47,103 nucleotides of DNA from Pseudomonadota bacterium (lineage in GTDB: Bacteria; Desulfobacterota; Desulfarculia; Desulfarculales; Desulfarculaceae). Where the stretch lies: positions 1 to 47,103 of the forward strand of contig JAHIQI010000059.1 of NCBI GenBank assembly GCA_018902755.1, written 5' to 3'. The notes under the pieces are model-generated. The model worked only from the letters and a program-made list of their open reading frames with translations. It was not told where the DNA came from and did no database searches. The position numbers and the translations under genes were made by a program. The first letter of the stretch is position 1, and every line of letters starts with the position of its first letter. Shown piece by piece: positions 34,255-43,210 of this stretch.

Positions 34255-35487
34255 CTAGAACTTGTCCGGCAGGATGGCTTGCAGCTTGCGGCGCAAGCTC
34301 CGAGGGGGTGAAGGGCTTCTGGATGAACCCGGCCAGCCCCTTGCCGGTGAAGCGGTTGGTGGACTCCTGCTCGTTGTAGCCGCTGGTGAGTAGCACCTTG
34401 ACGCTGGACTTGAGGCGGCGCATCTGGTGGAAGGTCTCCTCGCCGGACATGCGGGGCATGGTCATGTCCAGGAGCACCAGATCCACTTTTTCCAGATGCT
34501 GGCGGAACAGGTTCAGGCCGTCCACTCCGTCCTTGGCGGTCAGCACCCGGCAGCCCATCTTCTCCAGGGACATGCGGGTGACCCCGCGCACCATCTCGTC
34601 GTCGTCAACCAAGAGCACATGGATGGTGTGGGCCAGGTGCCCTTCCTCGGGCGTTTCTTCGTGGGCGTCCTGAACCGGCTTTTGGCTGGCGGGCGCTCCC
34701 CCCGTCCGGGCTGGGGGCGGCTGATGTAGGTGCCCCAGGATATCTGCTCATGCAGCCACTGCTTGACCCGGGTATGGCTTATGGTGTTGCCGGGTTGCCA
34801 GCCCTCGGCCGGGGCCTGGGCCAGGATTACCCCCTCCAGGGTGATAAGCTCGGCGCTGCCCCGGCGGCCCAGGCGCAGGGAGTCGGCGAAATCGTCGAGA
34901 TAGGGTGGGGTGAGCGCCCCGGCCACCACTCCGCGCATCTTGCCGCCGGGTCCGATCAGGGGCACGGCCATGGAAAAATAAGGCTTGCCGGTGCGGGGGC
35001 TGCGGCGGGGGTTGCCCACGTGGTAGCCCTTGCCCTGGGCGAGGGCCTGCTGGAAGTAACCCCGCGTGGAGATGTCGATGTCCGGGGTGGGATAGATGGA
35101 GCTGATAAGGCGCACTCGGCCGGTGAGGTCGGCCAGCCAGATGGCCTGGATCTGGGGGGAGGAGGCGGCCGCGGCCCGCAGCTCTTCCCAGAGTTTCCTG
35201 GAAGCGGCTATCCGCTCCCAGCTCTGGTCCTTGGCCAGGTCGGCGGCGCGGTAGAGGACCTGCTCCGCCCCTTCCATGGTGCGCAGCATGTGCTCGGCCA
35301 GGGCGTTGGCCGAACTGGCCGTGCCCCGTTCGGCGGTGGCCAGATGATCCCGGTGGTGCAGGTAGGTCATCCAGCCCAGGGCCAGCAGCAGCACCCCCAC
35401 CACAAAGGTCATGGCCAGCCAAAGGGCCCGGGGAGTGCGCATGGAAAAAGCTCTGCCGGGTTGGACGGCCGATTTTCGGGGGGTCAT
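34255..35487 (-). pseudogene. Decayed Cache-hybrid histidine kinase (kinase core deleted, frameshifts)
   Basis: The 5' part encodes TM1 and a Cache domain (TGRVRLISSIYPTPDIDISTRGYF, GKPYFSMAVPLI, EGVILAQAPAEGWQPG). The frame then continues into nonsense, while another frame picks up ASQKPVQDAHEETPEEG and a receiver (LLVDDDEMVRG, VLLDMTMPRMSG, FIQKPFTPSEL). The switch is near six consecutive G around 34700. A second shift after PSEL leaves the frame that would end RRKLQAILPDKF-stop at 34255. No His-box or ATPase domain lies between, and the junction PGRG...PAS resembles the end of an ATPase domain, so an internal deletion is likely. Start could be 35487 or 35442. Assembly error could explain the shifts but not the missing core. 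Confidence 0.75.
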
Positions 35488-35513
35488 TTGAAGTGTGTTT
35501 CCCGCAAGCGTGC

Positions 35514-35535
35514 AATATTTCAAAAATGAAATATT
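35514..35535. promoter_or_regulatory. Inverted repeat upstream of the decayed kinase
   Basis: AATATTTCA (35514-35522) and TGAAATATT (35527-35535), perfect 9-base arms around AAAA, in an AT-rich gap between the divergent decayed kinase and a TPR gene. Candidate operator; no known family is matched. Confidence 0.4.
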
Positions 35536-35780
35536 AAAGGATTTTTATTAGCCGCTTGGGGCAGGGAAACGGCGCAACAATTATCTAAATGCCGCTAAGG
35601 CGAAAATAACATAACAAGGGTCAGGTTTAAAACCTAAAGTGATGTTGCCGAAGTTTCATGACGGAACGGCGACGCGAGGATGATAATTGAGGCGCTCCCG
35701 GCCTTTCGCCGCAAGCGCCTGGACAAGCCGGGCGGGCCGGTCTACCATAATTCGAGCCCCAGGACGCAAAAGGAGCGCCG

Positions 35781-36494
35781 GTGAAGATAGACTTGGGCCA
35801 GGCCCTGGACAATTTGCAGCAAATGCGGGCGGAAGGCAGCAGGGAAGCGGTGGCCAACGCCCTGTTCGTGGTGGCCATGGCCCAGATGCAAAAGGGCCGG
35901 GCCGCCCCCGCCAAGGTGGCCCTGGACGAGGCCCTGGAGCTTTGCACCCAGCTGGGCAACCTTTCGGGCCAGGGGCAGGTGCTGCTGCGCCTGGCCGAGT
36001 TGGGCAAACAGGCCGGAGAGGCCGCCCAGGCCCTGGATCTGCTGAACCGGGCCTTGGCTTGTTTCGACCAGGCCCAGGACGCCCCCGGCCGGGCCGCCGC
36101 CCTGGAGCGCCGGGCCGGGTTGCAGCAGGAAACCGGAGACTTGGCCGGAGCCACCGCCTCCCTGGAGGCGGCCCTGTCCTTGGCCCTGGAGGCCGGGGAC
36201 GAGCTCAGCCAGATGCTTCTGAACCAGTACCTGGGCCCCCTGCACCGGCAGCAGGGGGAGAACCAAAAGGCCCTGGACGCCTACCGCCGCCTGGGGGCGT
36301 TGAGCCAGAAGAACAACGAACCCCAGCGCGAGGCCCTGGCCCTGGTGGGGGTCGGCACCCTCCTGGCCGGGGAAGGCCAGGCCGACGAGGCCGAGCGGGC
36401 CTTCAAGGGCGCCGAGGAGGTGTTCCGCCGCTTGGGACAACCCAAGCAGGCCGAGGTGGTGGCCGCCGAGCGCCGCCGCCTGACTGGCCGCTGA
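35781..36494 (+). CDS. Cytoplasmic TPR protein
   Basis: 237 residues from GTG 35781 with AGGAG five bases upstream. About five TPR-like repeats (EAVANALFVVAMAQMQKGRAAPA, GQVLLRLAELGKQAGEAAQAL, AALERRAGLQQETGDLAGAT and so on); no signal peptide. A scaffold for protein interactions of unknown partner. Followed after 50 bases by the SYLF gene. Confidence 0.85.
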   Translation: MKIDLGQALDNLQQMRAEGSREAVANALFVVAMAQMQKGRAAPAKVALDEALELCTQLGNLSGQGQVLLRLAELGKQAGEAAQALDLLNRALACFDQAQDAPGRAAALERRAGLQQETGDLAGATASLEAALSLALEAGDELSQMLLNQYLGPLHRQQGENQKALDAYRRLGALSQKNNEPQREALALVGVGTLLAGEGQADEAERAFKGAEEVFRRLGQPKQAEVVAAERRRLTGR

Positions 36495-36544
36495 TTCACT
36501 CCAATTCTAAAAACCGCCGCTCCGCGGCCCCAGAGGTTATTACT

Positions 36545-37249
36545 ATGAGTTTTAGAGCTAAGTCGTTTGCCTGCCTGGTGGCTTTGCTGTTGACTCTGTC
36601 CCTGTCCCTGTCCCTGGCCCTCCCGGCGGCGGCCATGGACAAGGCCGAGGCCGACATCAAAGTGCAAGAGGCCCGCATCAGCCTGATGCAGTTCACCAAC
36701 TCCCCGGACAACAGCACCCCCCGCTGGCTGCTGGCCCGCTGCAAGGGCGTGGCCCTGTTCCCGGGCATGATCAAGGCCGGCTTCATCGTGGGCGGCAACT
36801 ACGGCACCGGGGTGATCATGAGCCGCCGCCCGGACGGCACTTGGTCCGGCCCGGCCTTTTTCATCATGGGCGGGGCCTCCATCGGCTTCCAGATCGGGGC
36901 CCAGTCGTCGGATCTGTTCATGGTGATCATGACCAAGGTGGGCCTGGACGCGGTGCTCAGAAACCAGGCCAAGTTCGGGGTGGACGCCTCGGCCGTGGCC
37001 GGGCCGGTGGGGCGCGACGCCCAGGCGGCCATCGCCGGGGCCAGCACCCAGGCCGACCTGTACTCCTACTCGCGCAGCGCGGGGGCCTTCCTGGGGGCCT
37101 CGGTGAGCGGGGCGGGCATCCAGTTCGACAAGGCCTCCAGCGCGGCCTACTACGGCAGGCCGGTGACCGTGGCCGATATCTTCGAGGGCAAGGTGGAGCT
37201 TCCCCCCAGCGCCAAGGCCCTGGTGGAAACGCTTAACCAGTTCAAATAG
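36545..37249 (+). CDS. Secreted SYLF-domain (Ysc84/DUF500) lipid-binding protein
   Basis: 234 residues. Signal peptide 1-30 (LVALLLTLSLSLSLALPAAA). The SYLF domain fills the rest: CKGVALFPGMIKAGFIVGGNYGTGV, GPAFFIMGGASIGFQIGAQSSDL, and GRDAQAA...ADLYSYSRSAGAFLGASVSG. Bacterial members are envelope proteins, and the eukaryotic domain binds phosphoinositides; function in bacteria is little known. AGAGG before ATG 36545. Confidence 0.9.
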   Translation: MSFRAKSFACLVALLLTLSLSLSLALPAAAMDKAEADIKVQEARISLMQFTNSPDNSTPRWLLARCKGVALFPGMIKAGFIVGGNYGTGVIMSRRPDGTWSGPAFFIMGGASIGFQIGAQSSDLFMVIMTKVGLDAVLRNQAKFGVDASAVAGPVGRDAQAAIAGASTQADLYSYSRSAGAFLGASVSGAGIQFDKASSAAYYGRPVTVADIFEGKVELPPSAKALVETLNQFK

Positions 37250-37258
37250 GGGCGCGGG

Positions 37259-37528
37259 CTAACAGGTGCCGCAGCCCTTGCGGCGGTGGTCGTCGTACCA
37301 GCTTCTGACCAGGCCCTTGAGTTCCGCGCGGTCGGCTCCCAGCAGCTCGCTGATCTGGGACTTGGTGAGGATGCCGGTGAAAAAGGCGAACTTGCAAAGG
37401 TAGATGAGCGATTCCCGAGACGGCTCGTCGGCTATGTCCGAGAGCCAGCCCTCCACGCCCTGGGCCACGATGCTGGCCCGCAACTGCTGGTGACGGCTGG
37501 CTATATCCGGGTGGTCCGGGCTCAACAT
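37259..37528 (-). CDS. Small hypothetical protein, divergent from dsrAB
   Basis: 89 residues, helical, no membrane segment, ATG 37528 with GGAGA upstream. Ends in the Cys-containing tail KGCGTC. The segment FTGILTKSQISELLGADRAELKGLVRSWY looks like a small helix-turn-helix-like bundle but cannot be assigned. It ends nine bases from the convergent SYLF stop and shares its upstream region with dsrA. Confidence 0.65.
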   Translation of the reverse strand: MLSPDHPDIASRHQQLRASIVAQGVEGWLSDIADEPSRESLIYLCKFAFFTGILTKSQISELLGADRAELKGLVRSWYDDHRRKGCGTC

Positions 37529-37607
37529 GGGATGCTCTCCTGGCCTAAACTAGTGAGTTGAAATAATAACCGCCCCCAGCCCCCCGGGCAAGCGAGGTGT
37601 TTTTTGG

Positions 37608-37636
37608 TTGACACGGCTGGTGGGCCTTCCTATAAT
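37608..37636 (+). promoter_or_regulatory. Consensus sigma70 promoter of dsrAB
   Basis: TTGACA (37608-37613), exactly 17 bases, TATAAT (37631-37636): a perfect consensus match. The leader is about 220 bases. TTGTGAATATA begins seven bases after the -10, at about the transcription start. The remaining 333-base gap holds no gene. Confidence 0.85.
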
Positions 37637-37861
37637 CGCGCCATTGTGAATATAGGGACTTACGGTTCCGTCTTGGAAAAACATAAAGTTAGCCAAGCTA
37701 GTCTCGGCGGCAGTTTTCCGCGTCCCGGGTAGAGGGCCATTGGGTCCCCCAGGAAGCGGGTTTAGTATATATGGGGCTGGGCCGCCAGGTTGCGGTCGCC
37801 CCCGAACACAGAACCAAGGCAAGTCCAAACTCTCAGCAAAGAATCACGGAGGTTTTTTCTC

Positions 37862-39133
37862 ATGGCTAAAATGCATGACACTCCGCTGCTCGACGAGTTG
37901 ACTAAGGGTCCTTGGCCAAGCTTCGTTACGGACATCAAGAAAGCGGCGGAAGCCGGTAATGAAGCCTGTGCCGACCTCTTGGGGCAACTCGAGCTCTCCT
38001 ACAAAGACAAGGAGGGCCACTGGAAGCACGGCGGTATCGTGGGCGTCCTGGGCTATGGCGGCGGCGTCATCGGCCGTTACTCCGACGTACCCGACCTGTT
38101 CCCCGGCGTTGAGCACTTCCACACCCTGCGTGTGAACCAGCCCGCGTCGAAGTTCTACAAGACCGAGCGCCTGCGCGAGGTCCTGGACATCTGGAACCAG
38201 CGTGGTTCGGGCATGCTCAACATGCACGGCTCCACCGGCGACATGGTGCTCTTGGGCGCCTTCACCGAGCAACTGGAGCCCATCTTCGCCGAGCTGACCC
38301 AAAAGGGTTGGGACCTGGGCGGCTCCGGTTCCGCTCTGCGGACCCCGGCCTGCTGCGTGGGCAAGGCTCGTTGCGAGTTTGCTTGCATCGACACCCAGGA
38401 CATCTGCTACTCCTTGACCCAGGAGTACCAGGACGAGATGCACCGTCCGGCTTGGCCTTACAAGTTCAAGTTCAAGATCGACGGTTGCCCCAACTGCTGC
38501 GTGGCCTCCCTGGCCCGCTCCGACTGTGCCATTATCGGTACCTGGCGCGATGACATCCGCATCGACCAGGAGGCCGTGGCCGCCTACGTCGGCGGCGAGA
38601 TCGTGGCCCACGGCGGCGCCAACGGCCCCGATGCCAAGCTGGACATCAAGGCCGACGTCATCGATCTGTGCCCGACCGGCTGCATGTTCTACGAGGACGG
38701 CAAGCTGAGCATCAACAATGCAGAGTGCACCCGCTGCATGCACTGCATCAACGTGATGCCTCGCGCCCTGCGCCCCGGCCTGGACACCGGCGCCAGCATC
38801 CTGGTGGGCGCCAAGGCCCCCATCCTCGAAGGCGCCCAGATGGGTTCGCTGATCATCCCCTTCATCAAGATGGAAGAGCCCTACGACGAGTTCAAGGAAT
38901 TCGTCGAGAAGATGTGGGACTGGTGGGATGAGAACGGTAAGAACCGCGAGCGCATCGGTGAGCTGATTCAGCGCGTGGGTCTGTCCGCGTTCATCACCGC
39001 CGTTGACCTGAAGCCGATTCCGCAGATGGTCAAGGAGCCCCGCTCCAACCCCTACATCTTCTATAAAGAGGATGAGGTGGAAGGTGGCTTCGAGCGCGAC
39101 ATCTCAGATTACCGCAAGAAGCACGCCCGCTAA
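37862..39133 (+). CDS. dsrA: Dissimilatory sulfite reductase subunit alpha
   Basis: 423 residues. Siroheme-[4Fe-4S] ligands in CCVGKARCEFACIDT (C-x5-C) and CPNCC (C-x3-C), plus an inserted ferredoxin domain with CPTGC and CTRCMHC. It has the closing YKEDEVEGGFERDISDYRKKH typical of DsrA. With DsrB it forms the cytoplasmic alpha2beta2 enzyme that reduces sulfite, passing sulfur to DsrC. ATG 37862 has GGAGG eight bases upstream. Codon use includes more T-ending codons (CGT, GGT) than neighbours, as expected for a very highly expressed gene. Reductive (bacterial) type by overall sequence. Confidence 0.98.
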   Translation: MAKMHDTPLLDELTKGPWPSFVTDIKKAAEAGNEACADLLGQLELSYKDKEGHWKHGGIVGVLGYGGGVIGRYSDVPDLFPGVEHFHTLRVNQPASKFYKTERLREVLDIWNQRGSGMLNMHGSTGDMVLLGAFTEQLEPIFAELTQKGWDLGGSGSALRTPACCVGKARCEFACIDTQDICYSLTQEYQDEMHRPAWPYKFKFKIDGCPNCCVASLARSDCAIIGTWRDDIRIDQEAVAAYVGGEIVAHGGANGPDAKLDIKADVIDLCPTGCMFYEDGKLSINNAECTRCMHCINVMPRALRPGLDTGASILVGAKAPILEGAQMGSLIIPFIKMEEPYDEFKEFVEKMWDWWDENGKNRERIGELIQRVGLSAFITAVDLKPIPQMVKEPRSNPYIFYKEDEVEGGFERDISDYRKKHAR

Positions 39134-39156
39134 AGGCTCAAAGGAGGATTTGAAAA

Positions 39157-40242
39157 ATGGCAGAATTTCAAGCCAACAAAATCACCGACATTGGGCCGCC
39201 TAAATACGACGAGATGTGGCCCCAGGTGATCAAGGACAACTACGGCAAGTGGCTGTATCACGACATCCTCGAGCCCGGCGTGCTGGTGCATGTGTCCGAG
39301 ACCGGAGCCAAGGTCTGGTCCCTGCGCTGCGGCGCTACCCGGCTCATGACCACTCTGTTCCTGGAGCAGATCTGCAAGCTGGCCGACGAGTACTGCGGCG
39401 GTTTCTTCCGCTTCACCACTCGTAACAACGTCGAGTTCATCGTCGGCGACGAGTCCAAGCTGGAGCCCCTGAAGAAGGCCCTGGCTGCCAACGGCGCGCT
39501 GCCCCTGGGCGGCACCGGCGCCGGCATCACCAACATCGTCCACACCCAGGGTTGGGTCCATTGCCACACCCCCGCCATCGACGCCTCCGGCGTGGTCAAG
39601 GCGGTCATGGACGAGCTGTTCGACTACTTCGGCTCCCACAAGCTGCCGGCCCAGGTGCGTATTTCCCTGGCCTGCTGCCTGAACATGTGCGGCGCCGTGC
39701 ACTGCTCGGATATTTCCATCCTGGGCGTGCACCGCAAACCCCCGGTGATCGAGCACAGCCACCTGGACAAGATGTGCGAAATCCCGACCACCATCGCCGC
39801 TTGCCCCACCGCGGCCATCAAGCCCGCCAAGATTGATGACTACAAATCGGTGGCGGTGAACGCCGACCGCTGCATGTTCTGCGGCAACTGCTACACCATG
39901 TGCCCCGCCATGCCTTTGGCCGACGCCGCGGGTGACGGCATCGCCCTGTGGGTGGGCGGCAAGGTGTCCAACGCCAAGAGCATGCCCATGTTCTCCAAGT
40001 TGGCCGTGCCCTTCATCCCCAACGAGCCTCCTCGTTGGCCCTCCACCGTGCAGACCATCAAGAAGATCGTGGAGGTCTACGCGGGCGACGCCATGAAGTA
40101 CGAGCGTGTTGGCGAGTGGGCTCAGCGTATCGGTTGGGAAAAGTTCTTCGAGAAGACCGGTATCGAGTTCAGCCACCACCACATCGACGACTACCGCTTC
40201 GCCGCCACCACCTGGCGGACCTCGACCCAGTTCAAGTGGTAG
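39157..40242 (+). CDS. dsrB: Dissimilatory sulfite reductase subunit beta
   Basis: 361 residues, paralogue of DsrA. Shows CGATRLMTTLFLEQ, siroheme cluster ligands CCLNMC-x-AVHCSD, and two ferredoxin-type motifs (CPTAA and CMFCGNCYTMCP). Carries the catalytic siroheme with DsrA. Starts 23 bases after dsrA with GGAGG; a strong terminator follows. dsrD, usually next, is not here but 5 kb downstream. Confidence 0.98.
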   Translation: MAEFQANKITDIGPPKYDEMWPQVIKDNYGKWLYHDILEPGVLVHVSETGAKVWSLRCGATRLMTTLFLEQICKLADEYCGGFFRFTTRNNVEFIVGDESKLEPLKKALAANGALPLGGTGAGITNIVHTQGWVHCHTPAIDASGVVKAVMDELFDYFGSHKLPAQVRISLACCLNMCGAVHCSDISILGVHRKPPVIEHSHLDKMCEIPTTIAACPTAAIKPAKIDDYKSVAVNADRCMFCGNCYTMCPAMPLADAAGDGIALWVGGKVSNAKSMPMFSKLAVPFIPNEPPRWPSTVQTIKKIVEVYAGDAMKYERVGEWAQRIGWEKFFEKTGIEFSHHHIDDYRFAATTWRTSTQFKW

Positions 40243-40277
40243 CCGCTTAGCGCTTCGGCGCTACGCTGAAAAGCACA

Positions 40278-40310
40278 CCGCCCGGGGATTCGTCCCCGGG
40301 CGGTTCTTTT
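40278..40310 (+). terminator. Terminator of dsrAB
   Basis: CCGCCCGGGGA-TTCG-TCCCCGGGCGG, a perfect 11-base stem with a UUCG tetraloop, then TTCTTTT. May also serve the convergent barrel gene. Confidence 0.92.
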
Positions 40311-40329
40311 GTGGGCCTGCCGCGTTGGT

Positions 40330-41337
40330 CTAGAACGTATAGCCCACCACGATGGACCAGCCGCTGATGTTGTCGCCCCTGATGATCGATGCGCCCACGC
40401 GCAGGGCCGACAGGGGCAGGCCGAAGCGCCTGATGTCCAGGCCGATGGTGGCCCCCAACTCGCCGTAATAGGTCCAGCCCATGATCTCCTGGTCCTGGCC
40501 CACGAAGTGCATCCCGCCCAGGAACACCTGCCACAGCATGGGGTTGCCCGCCAGGGACACGCCCAGGGGGCCGCCCAGGGTGACCCGCCCGGCCAGCGAG
40601 TCGATGTCGTCGTTGAACTCCTGGGCCGGGTCGTCGGTCTCGACGCTCTCCACGTAGGAGTGGGTGTATTTGGCCAGCACCTTGAGGTCCAGGGCGCCCA
40701 GCTTGCCGTCGTAGCCGCCGCTCAGGATGCCCGAGAGCATCATGGCGGTGACGGAGAAATTGGCGGTCAGCCCGTCGAACACCGGCGCGGCCACGTCTCG
40801 ACTGAAATCGTTCAGGTAGGTCACGCTGTTGCGCAGCCTGGCCAGGCCCGCGCTGATGCCGGGGGCCACGAAAAGGCCGTTGGCGAAGGTGAACTTGCAC
40901 CCGCCCTCCAACATGCCGGAATAGCCCTTCCAGTTGGAATCCCAGCGCATTTGTTCGCCAAAGGCCTGGGATATGGCGTCCACCTTGGTCTTGGCGTCCA
41001 GATAGCCCAGGACCACCCCCACATAGGGCGACCAGCTACGGCCCTTGTCCTCGAAGCTGTAGTAGATCGGCAACTTGGTGGTGGAGAAGTCCACATCCGG
41101 CTCGCCGGGGAACTCCACGTTGTAAAAGGCCGAGGACAGGTCCGGGGAAACGGTGAGGTTGATGATGCCGGCGATGGTGTTGGCAAAGCTGGAAGATGTT
41201 TGCATGTCGCGGCGGGCCTGCTCGCGCAGGGCTTCTATCTGGGCTGGGGTCACATGGTAGGCCATGGCCGTGGACGCCGGGGCCGCCAACCAGAAACAGG
41301 CCGTCAGCAGCCAGACAACCCCCTTGCGAAACCACAT
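40330..41337 (-). CDS. Outer-membrane beta-barrel protein
   Basis: 335 residues from ATG 41337 (GGGGGG upstream). Signal peptide 1-26 (ending STAMAY). A helical stretch (TPAQIEALREQARRDMQ) is followed by many amphipathic strands; the final residues SIVVGYTF end in Phe, the outer-membrane insertion signal. Size and architecture resemble the solitary autotransporter-type barrel family, but I cannot confirm it. Convergent with dsrB. Confidence 0.7.
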   Translation of the reverse strand: MWFRKGVVWLLTACFWLAAPASTAMAYHVTPAQIEALREQARRDMQTSSSFANTIAGIINLTVSPDLSSAFYNVEFPGEPDVDFSTTKLPIYYSFEDKGRSWSPYVGVVLGYLDAKTKVDAISQAFGEQMRWDSNWKGYSGMLEGGCKFTFANGLFVAPGISAGLARLRNSVTYLNDFSRDVAAPVFDGLTANFSVTAMMLSGILSGGYDGKLGALDLKVLAKYTHSYVESVETDDPAQEFNDDIDSLAGRVTLGGPLGVSLAGNPMLWQVFLGGMHFVGQDQEIMGWTYYGELGATIGLDIRRFGLPLSALRVGASIIRGDNISGWSIVVGYTF

Positions 41338-41562
41338 GGATTCCCCCCATCCTTTTGGCGGCAATAATTTTTTTGCATTGCGGGCAGCACAGGCGCGAGT
41401 GCAAATACCCTAGAATGATCCGGCCGGTATAGGCAAGCATAATCGACGGGTTGATGGGGCGAACAGACCGTCGGCGCGCCGCAAAAGCGCAATGTGCTAC
41501 CCTGAGTCAAGTCACCGCAAACCGCCGGCCCCGGGCCGCATAACCAAATGGGATGGAGCGTC

Positions 41563-41940
41563 ATGGAACTCAAAGACTATTTTGAAAACGCCAAGGGATT
41601 GGGAGTGCTCTCCACCGCCGACGACAAGGGCCGGGTGGACGCGGCGGTGTATTCCAGACCCCATTTCATGGATCAGGACACCGTGGCCTTTATCATGCCC
41701 GACCGCCTGACCCACCAAAACCTCCAGACCAACCCCCACGCCGCCTATCTTTTCGCCGAGGAGGGCTTCAACACCCGGGGGCGGCGGCTGTTCCTCACCA
41801 AGCTGCGCGAGGAGAAAGACAGCGAGCTCTTGGCCCAGCTTCGCCGGGGCCGCCACGGCCGCGAGGCCACCGAGCGCTACCTGGTGTTCTTCAAGATCGA
41901 CAAGGTCCTGCCGCTGATCGGGCCGGGGGAGGAAGAATGA
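41563..41940 (+). CDS. Pyridoxamine-5'-phosphate-oxidase-fold flavoprotein
   Basis: 125 residues from ATG 41563 (GGATGGAG upstream). The split-barrel FMN-binding pattern is visible: GLGVLSTADDKGRVDAAVYS, MPDRLTHQNLQTNPHAAYLF, and FKIDKVLPLIGPG. Such small proteins reduce FMN-dependent substrates or bind flavin or heme; a vitamin B6 role is not implied. Single gene; the AT-rich island starts after its stop. Confidence 0.85.
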   Translation: MELKDYFENAKGLGVLSTADDKGRVDAAVYSRPHFMDQDTVAFIMPDRLTHQNLQTNPHAAYLFAEEGFNTRGRRLFLTKLREEKDSELLAQLRRGRHGREATERYLVFFKIDKVLPLIGPGEEE

Positions 41941-42030
41941 ACTAGCTAGTCTCTTTATTAAAAGCACTTGAATGTTGAAACATAAAAGACGTATTGTCGA
42001 TGATAAGCTTTAGCTAATGCGGAGGGGAAG

Positions 42031-42951
42031 ATGAGTTATAGATGGATGCCTATTATGGGGAGGATGAGTAAGGAAGGGGGAAGTATTGTCTTTAAGGGAG
42101 GCGAAATATCCCTTCCCGGGAATACAGCACCTAACGCTGAAGTAGGTCTTTTTATCTGTGATCAATATTTTTCCGGAGGTTCAATCTCTGCCGATATTAC
42201 CTTTAATGGCGTTTCACAAAATACTTCCGCAGGGATAATATTCAACTATGATTCCCAAACTCAAAACTTATTCTTAGCGGCATTAGGTTCTGGGCCTATG
42301 TACGCGGTTAGACATCAGGGAAGCGATAAATGGACCTCTGTTGCTCATGCCGGACCTCCAAATGCAATAGAGGAATGCATTGCGTATCACCTCGAAGTTT
42401 GTCTGTATGGTTCTCTGGTAATTATGCGAGTAAATGACGTAGAGGTAATTAGAACCATAATTCCAATTCCTCTGCTTCAAAGCCAAGTGGGGCTGTTTTG
42501 TATAAATAAAAGTGATATAAAAATCGACAATTATTTGATAGAGATTGTTAAACCAAAAGCATTTGTTGTTATGCAGTTTAGCTCTCCATATAACGAAGTA
42601 TATCTAGATGTAATAAAGAATATATGTGAGGAAGAAAAGATAGATGTGGTGAGGATAGATGAGGCAAGTGGTCCGGGATTAATTATAGATGACATTTCCA
42701 AAGTTATTAGGGAGTCCAAGCTAATAATTGCGGACATTAGTCCCGTAAATGCGAATGTGTTTTATGAGGTTGGCTTTGCTCACGCTCTCAATAAGCCAAC
42801 TATTCTTATAGCCGAAAAAGGCACCAGCCTTCCTTTTGATGTCTCTCCTTTTAGAACTCTATTTTACGAAAATTCAATTGGGGGAAAAAGGAAGTTGGAG
42901 GAGGGGCTAAGGAAACATATTAGGGCCAGTCTTAGGCAGCCATTTGAATAA
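42031..42951 (+). CDS. Beta-sandwich domain fused to a nucleoside-deoxyribosyltransferase/TIR-like domain
   Basis: 306 residues, AT-rich. Residues about 15-172 look like a concanavalin/LamG-type or DUF1080-like beta-sandwich (GGSISADITFNGVSQNTSAGIIFNY, YHLEVCLYGSLVIMRVNDVEV, QVGLFCINKSDIKIDNYLI). Residues 176-300 are a Rossmann-like domain of the nucleoside 2-deoxyribosyltransferase/TIR-like group: FVVMQFSSPYNEVY, R208-containing VVRIDEAS, IIADISPVNANVFYEVGFAHAL with putative catalytic E246, and KPTILI. This predicts cleavage of a nucleoside or NAD-type N-glycosidic bond or nucleotide sensing. No partner gene; foreign base composition. Immune effector is inference. Confidence 0.75.
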   Translation: MSYRWMPIMGRMSKEGGSIVFKGGEISLPGNTAPNAEVGLFICDQYFSGGSISADITFNGVSQNTSAGIIFNYDSQTQNLFLAALGSGPMYAVRHQGSDKWTSVAHAGPPNAIEECIAYHLEVCLYGSLVIMRVNDVEVIRTIIPIPLLQSQVGLFCINKSDIKIDNYLIEIVKPKAFVVMQFSSPYNEVYLDVIKNICEEEKIDVVRIDEASGPGLIIDDISKVIRESKLIIADISPVNANVFYEVGFAHALNKPTILIAEKGTSLPFDVSPFRTLFYENSIGGKRKLEEGLRKHIRASLRQPFE

Positions 42952-43016
42952 CAGTTTTGTTTTATCGGGGATGAGTGCGAGTTATTCTATATCCATTTCG
43001 AAATCCTTGGTTCACC

Positions 43017-43109
43017 CTAATCCCCCTCCCGCCCCACGGTCTCCAGGTTCACCCCCTTGGTCTCTATGCCGAAGACCCAGGTGATGGTTGCGCCAAGGGC
43101 CCACCCCGC
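43017..43109 (-). pseudogene. Fossil C-terminus of an MFS transporter
   Basis: On the minus strand about 30 codons end in TAG and read as ALGATITWVFGIETKGVNLE and so on: the last helix and ETKG tail of sugar-porter-type MFS proteins. GC-rich, unlike the AT-rich gene next to it. Upstream of 43110 the similarity is lost and a stop follows. The rest of the 42952-43210 gap holds no gene; a small dyad CCTGAAT-ggtg-ATTCAGG is at 43124-43141. Confidence 0.6.
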
Positions 43110-43210
43110 TATCCGGGGTTGTGCCTGAATGGTGATTCAGGTTACATTGTAGGCCATCCTTCCGCCCTAATCGGCCCGACGCCCGCACGGCGGCCACCAG
43201 GGGGTGTGCC

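Noticed and set aside
37643..37660. Full Rex operator at dsrA
   Set aside because: Only the left half TTGTGA matches; the right half fits at about two of six positions, so I report it as a half-site only.
43124..43141. Small dyad CCTGAAT/ATTCAGG before the DUF6125 gene
   Set aside because: Seven-base arms are too short to claim as an operator or terminator without other copies.
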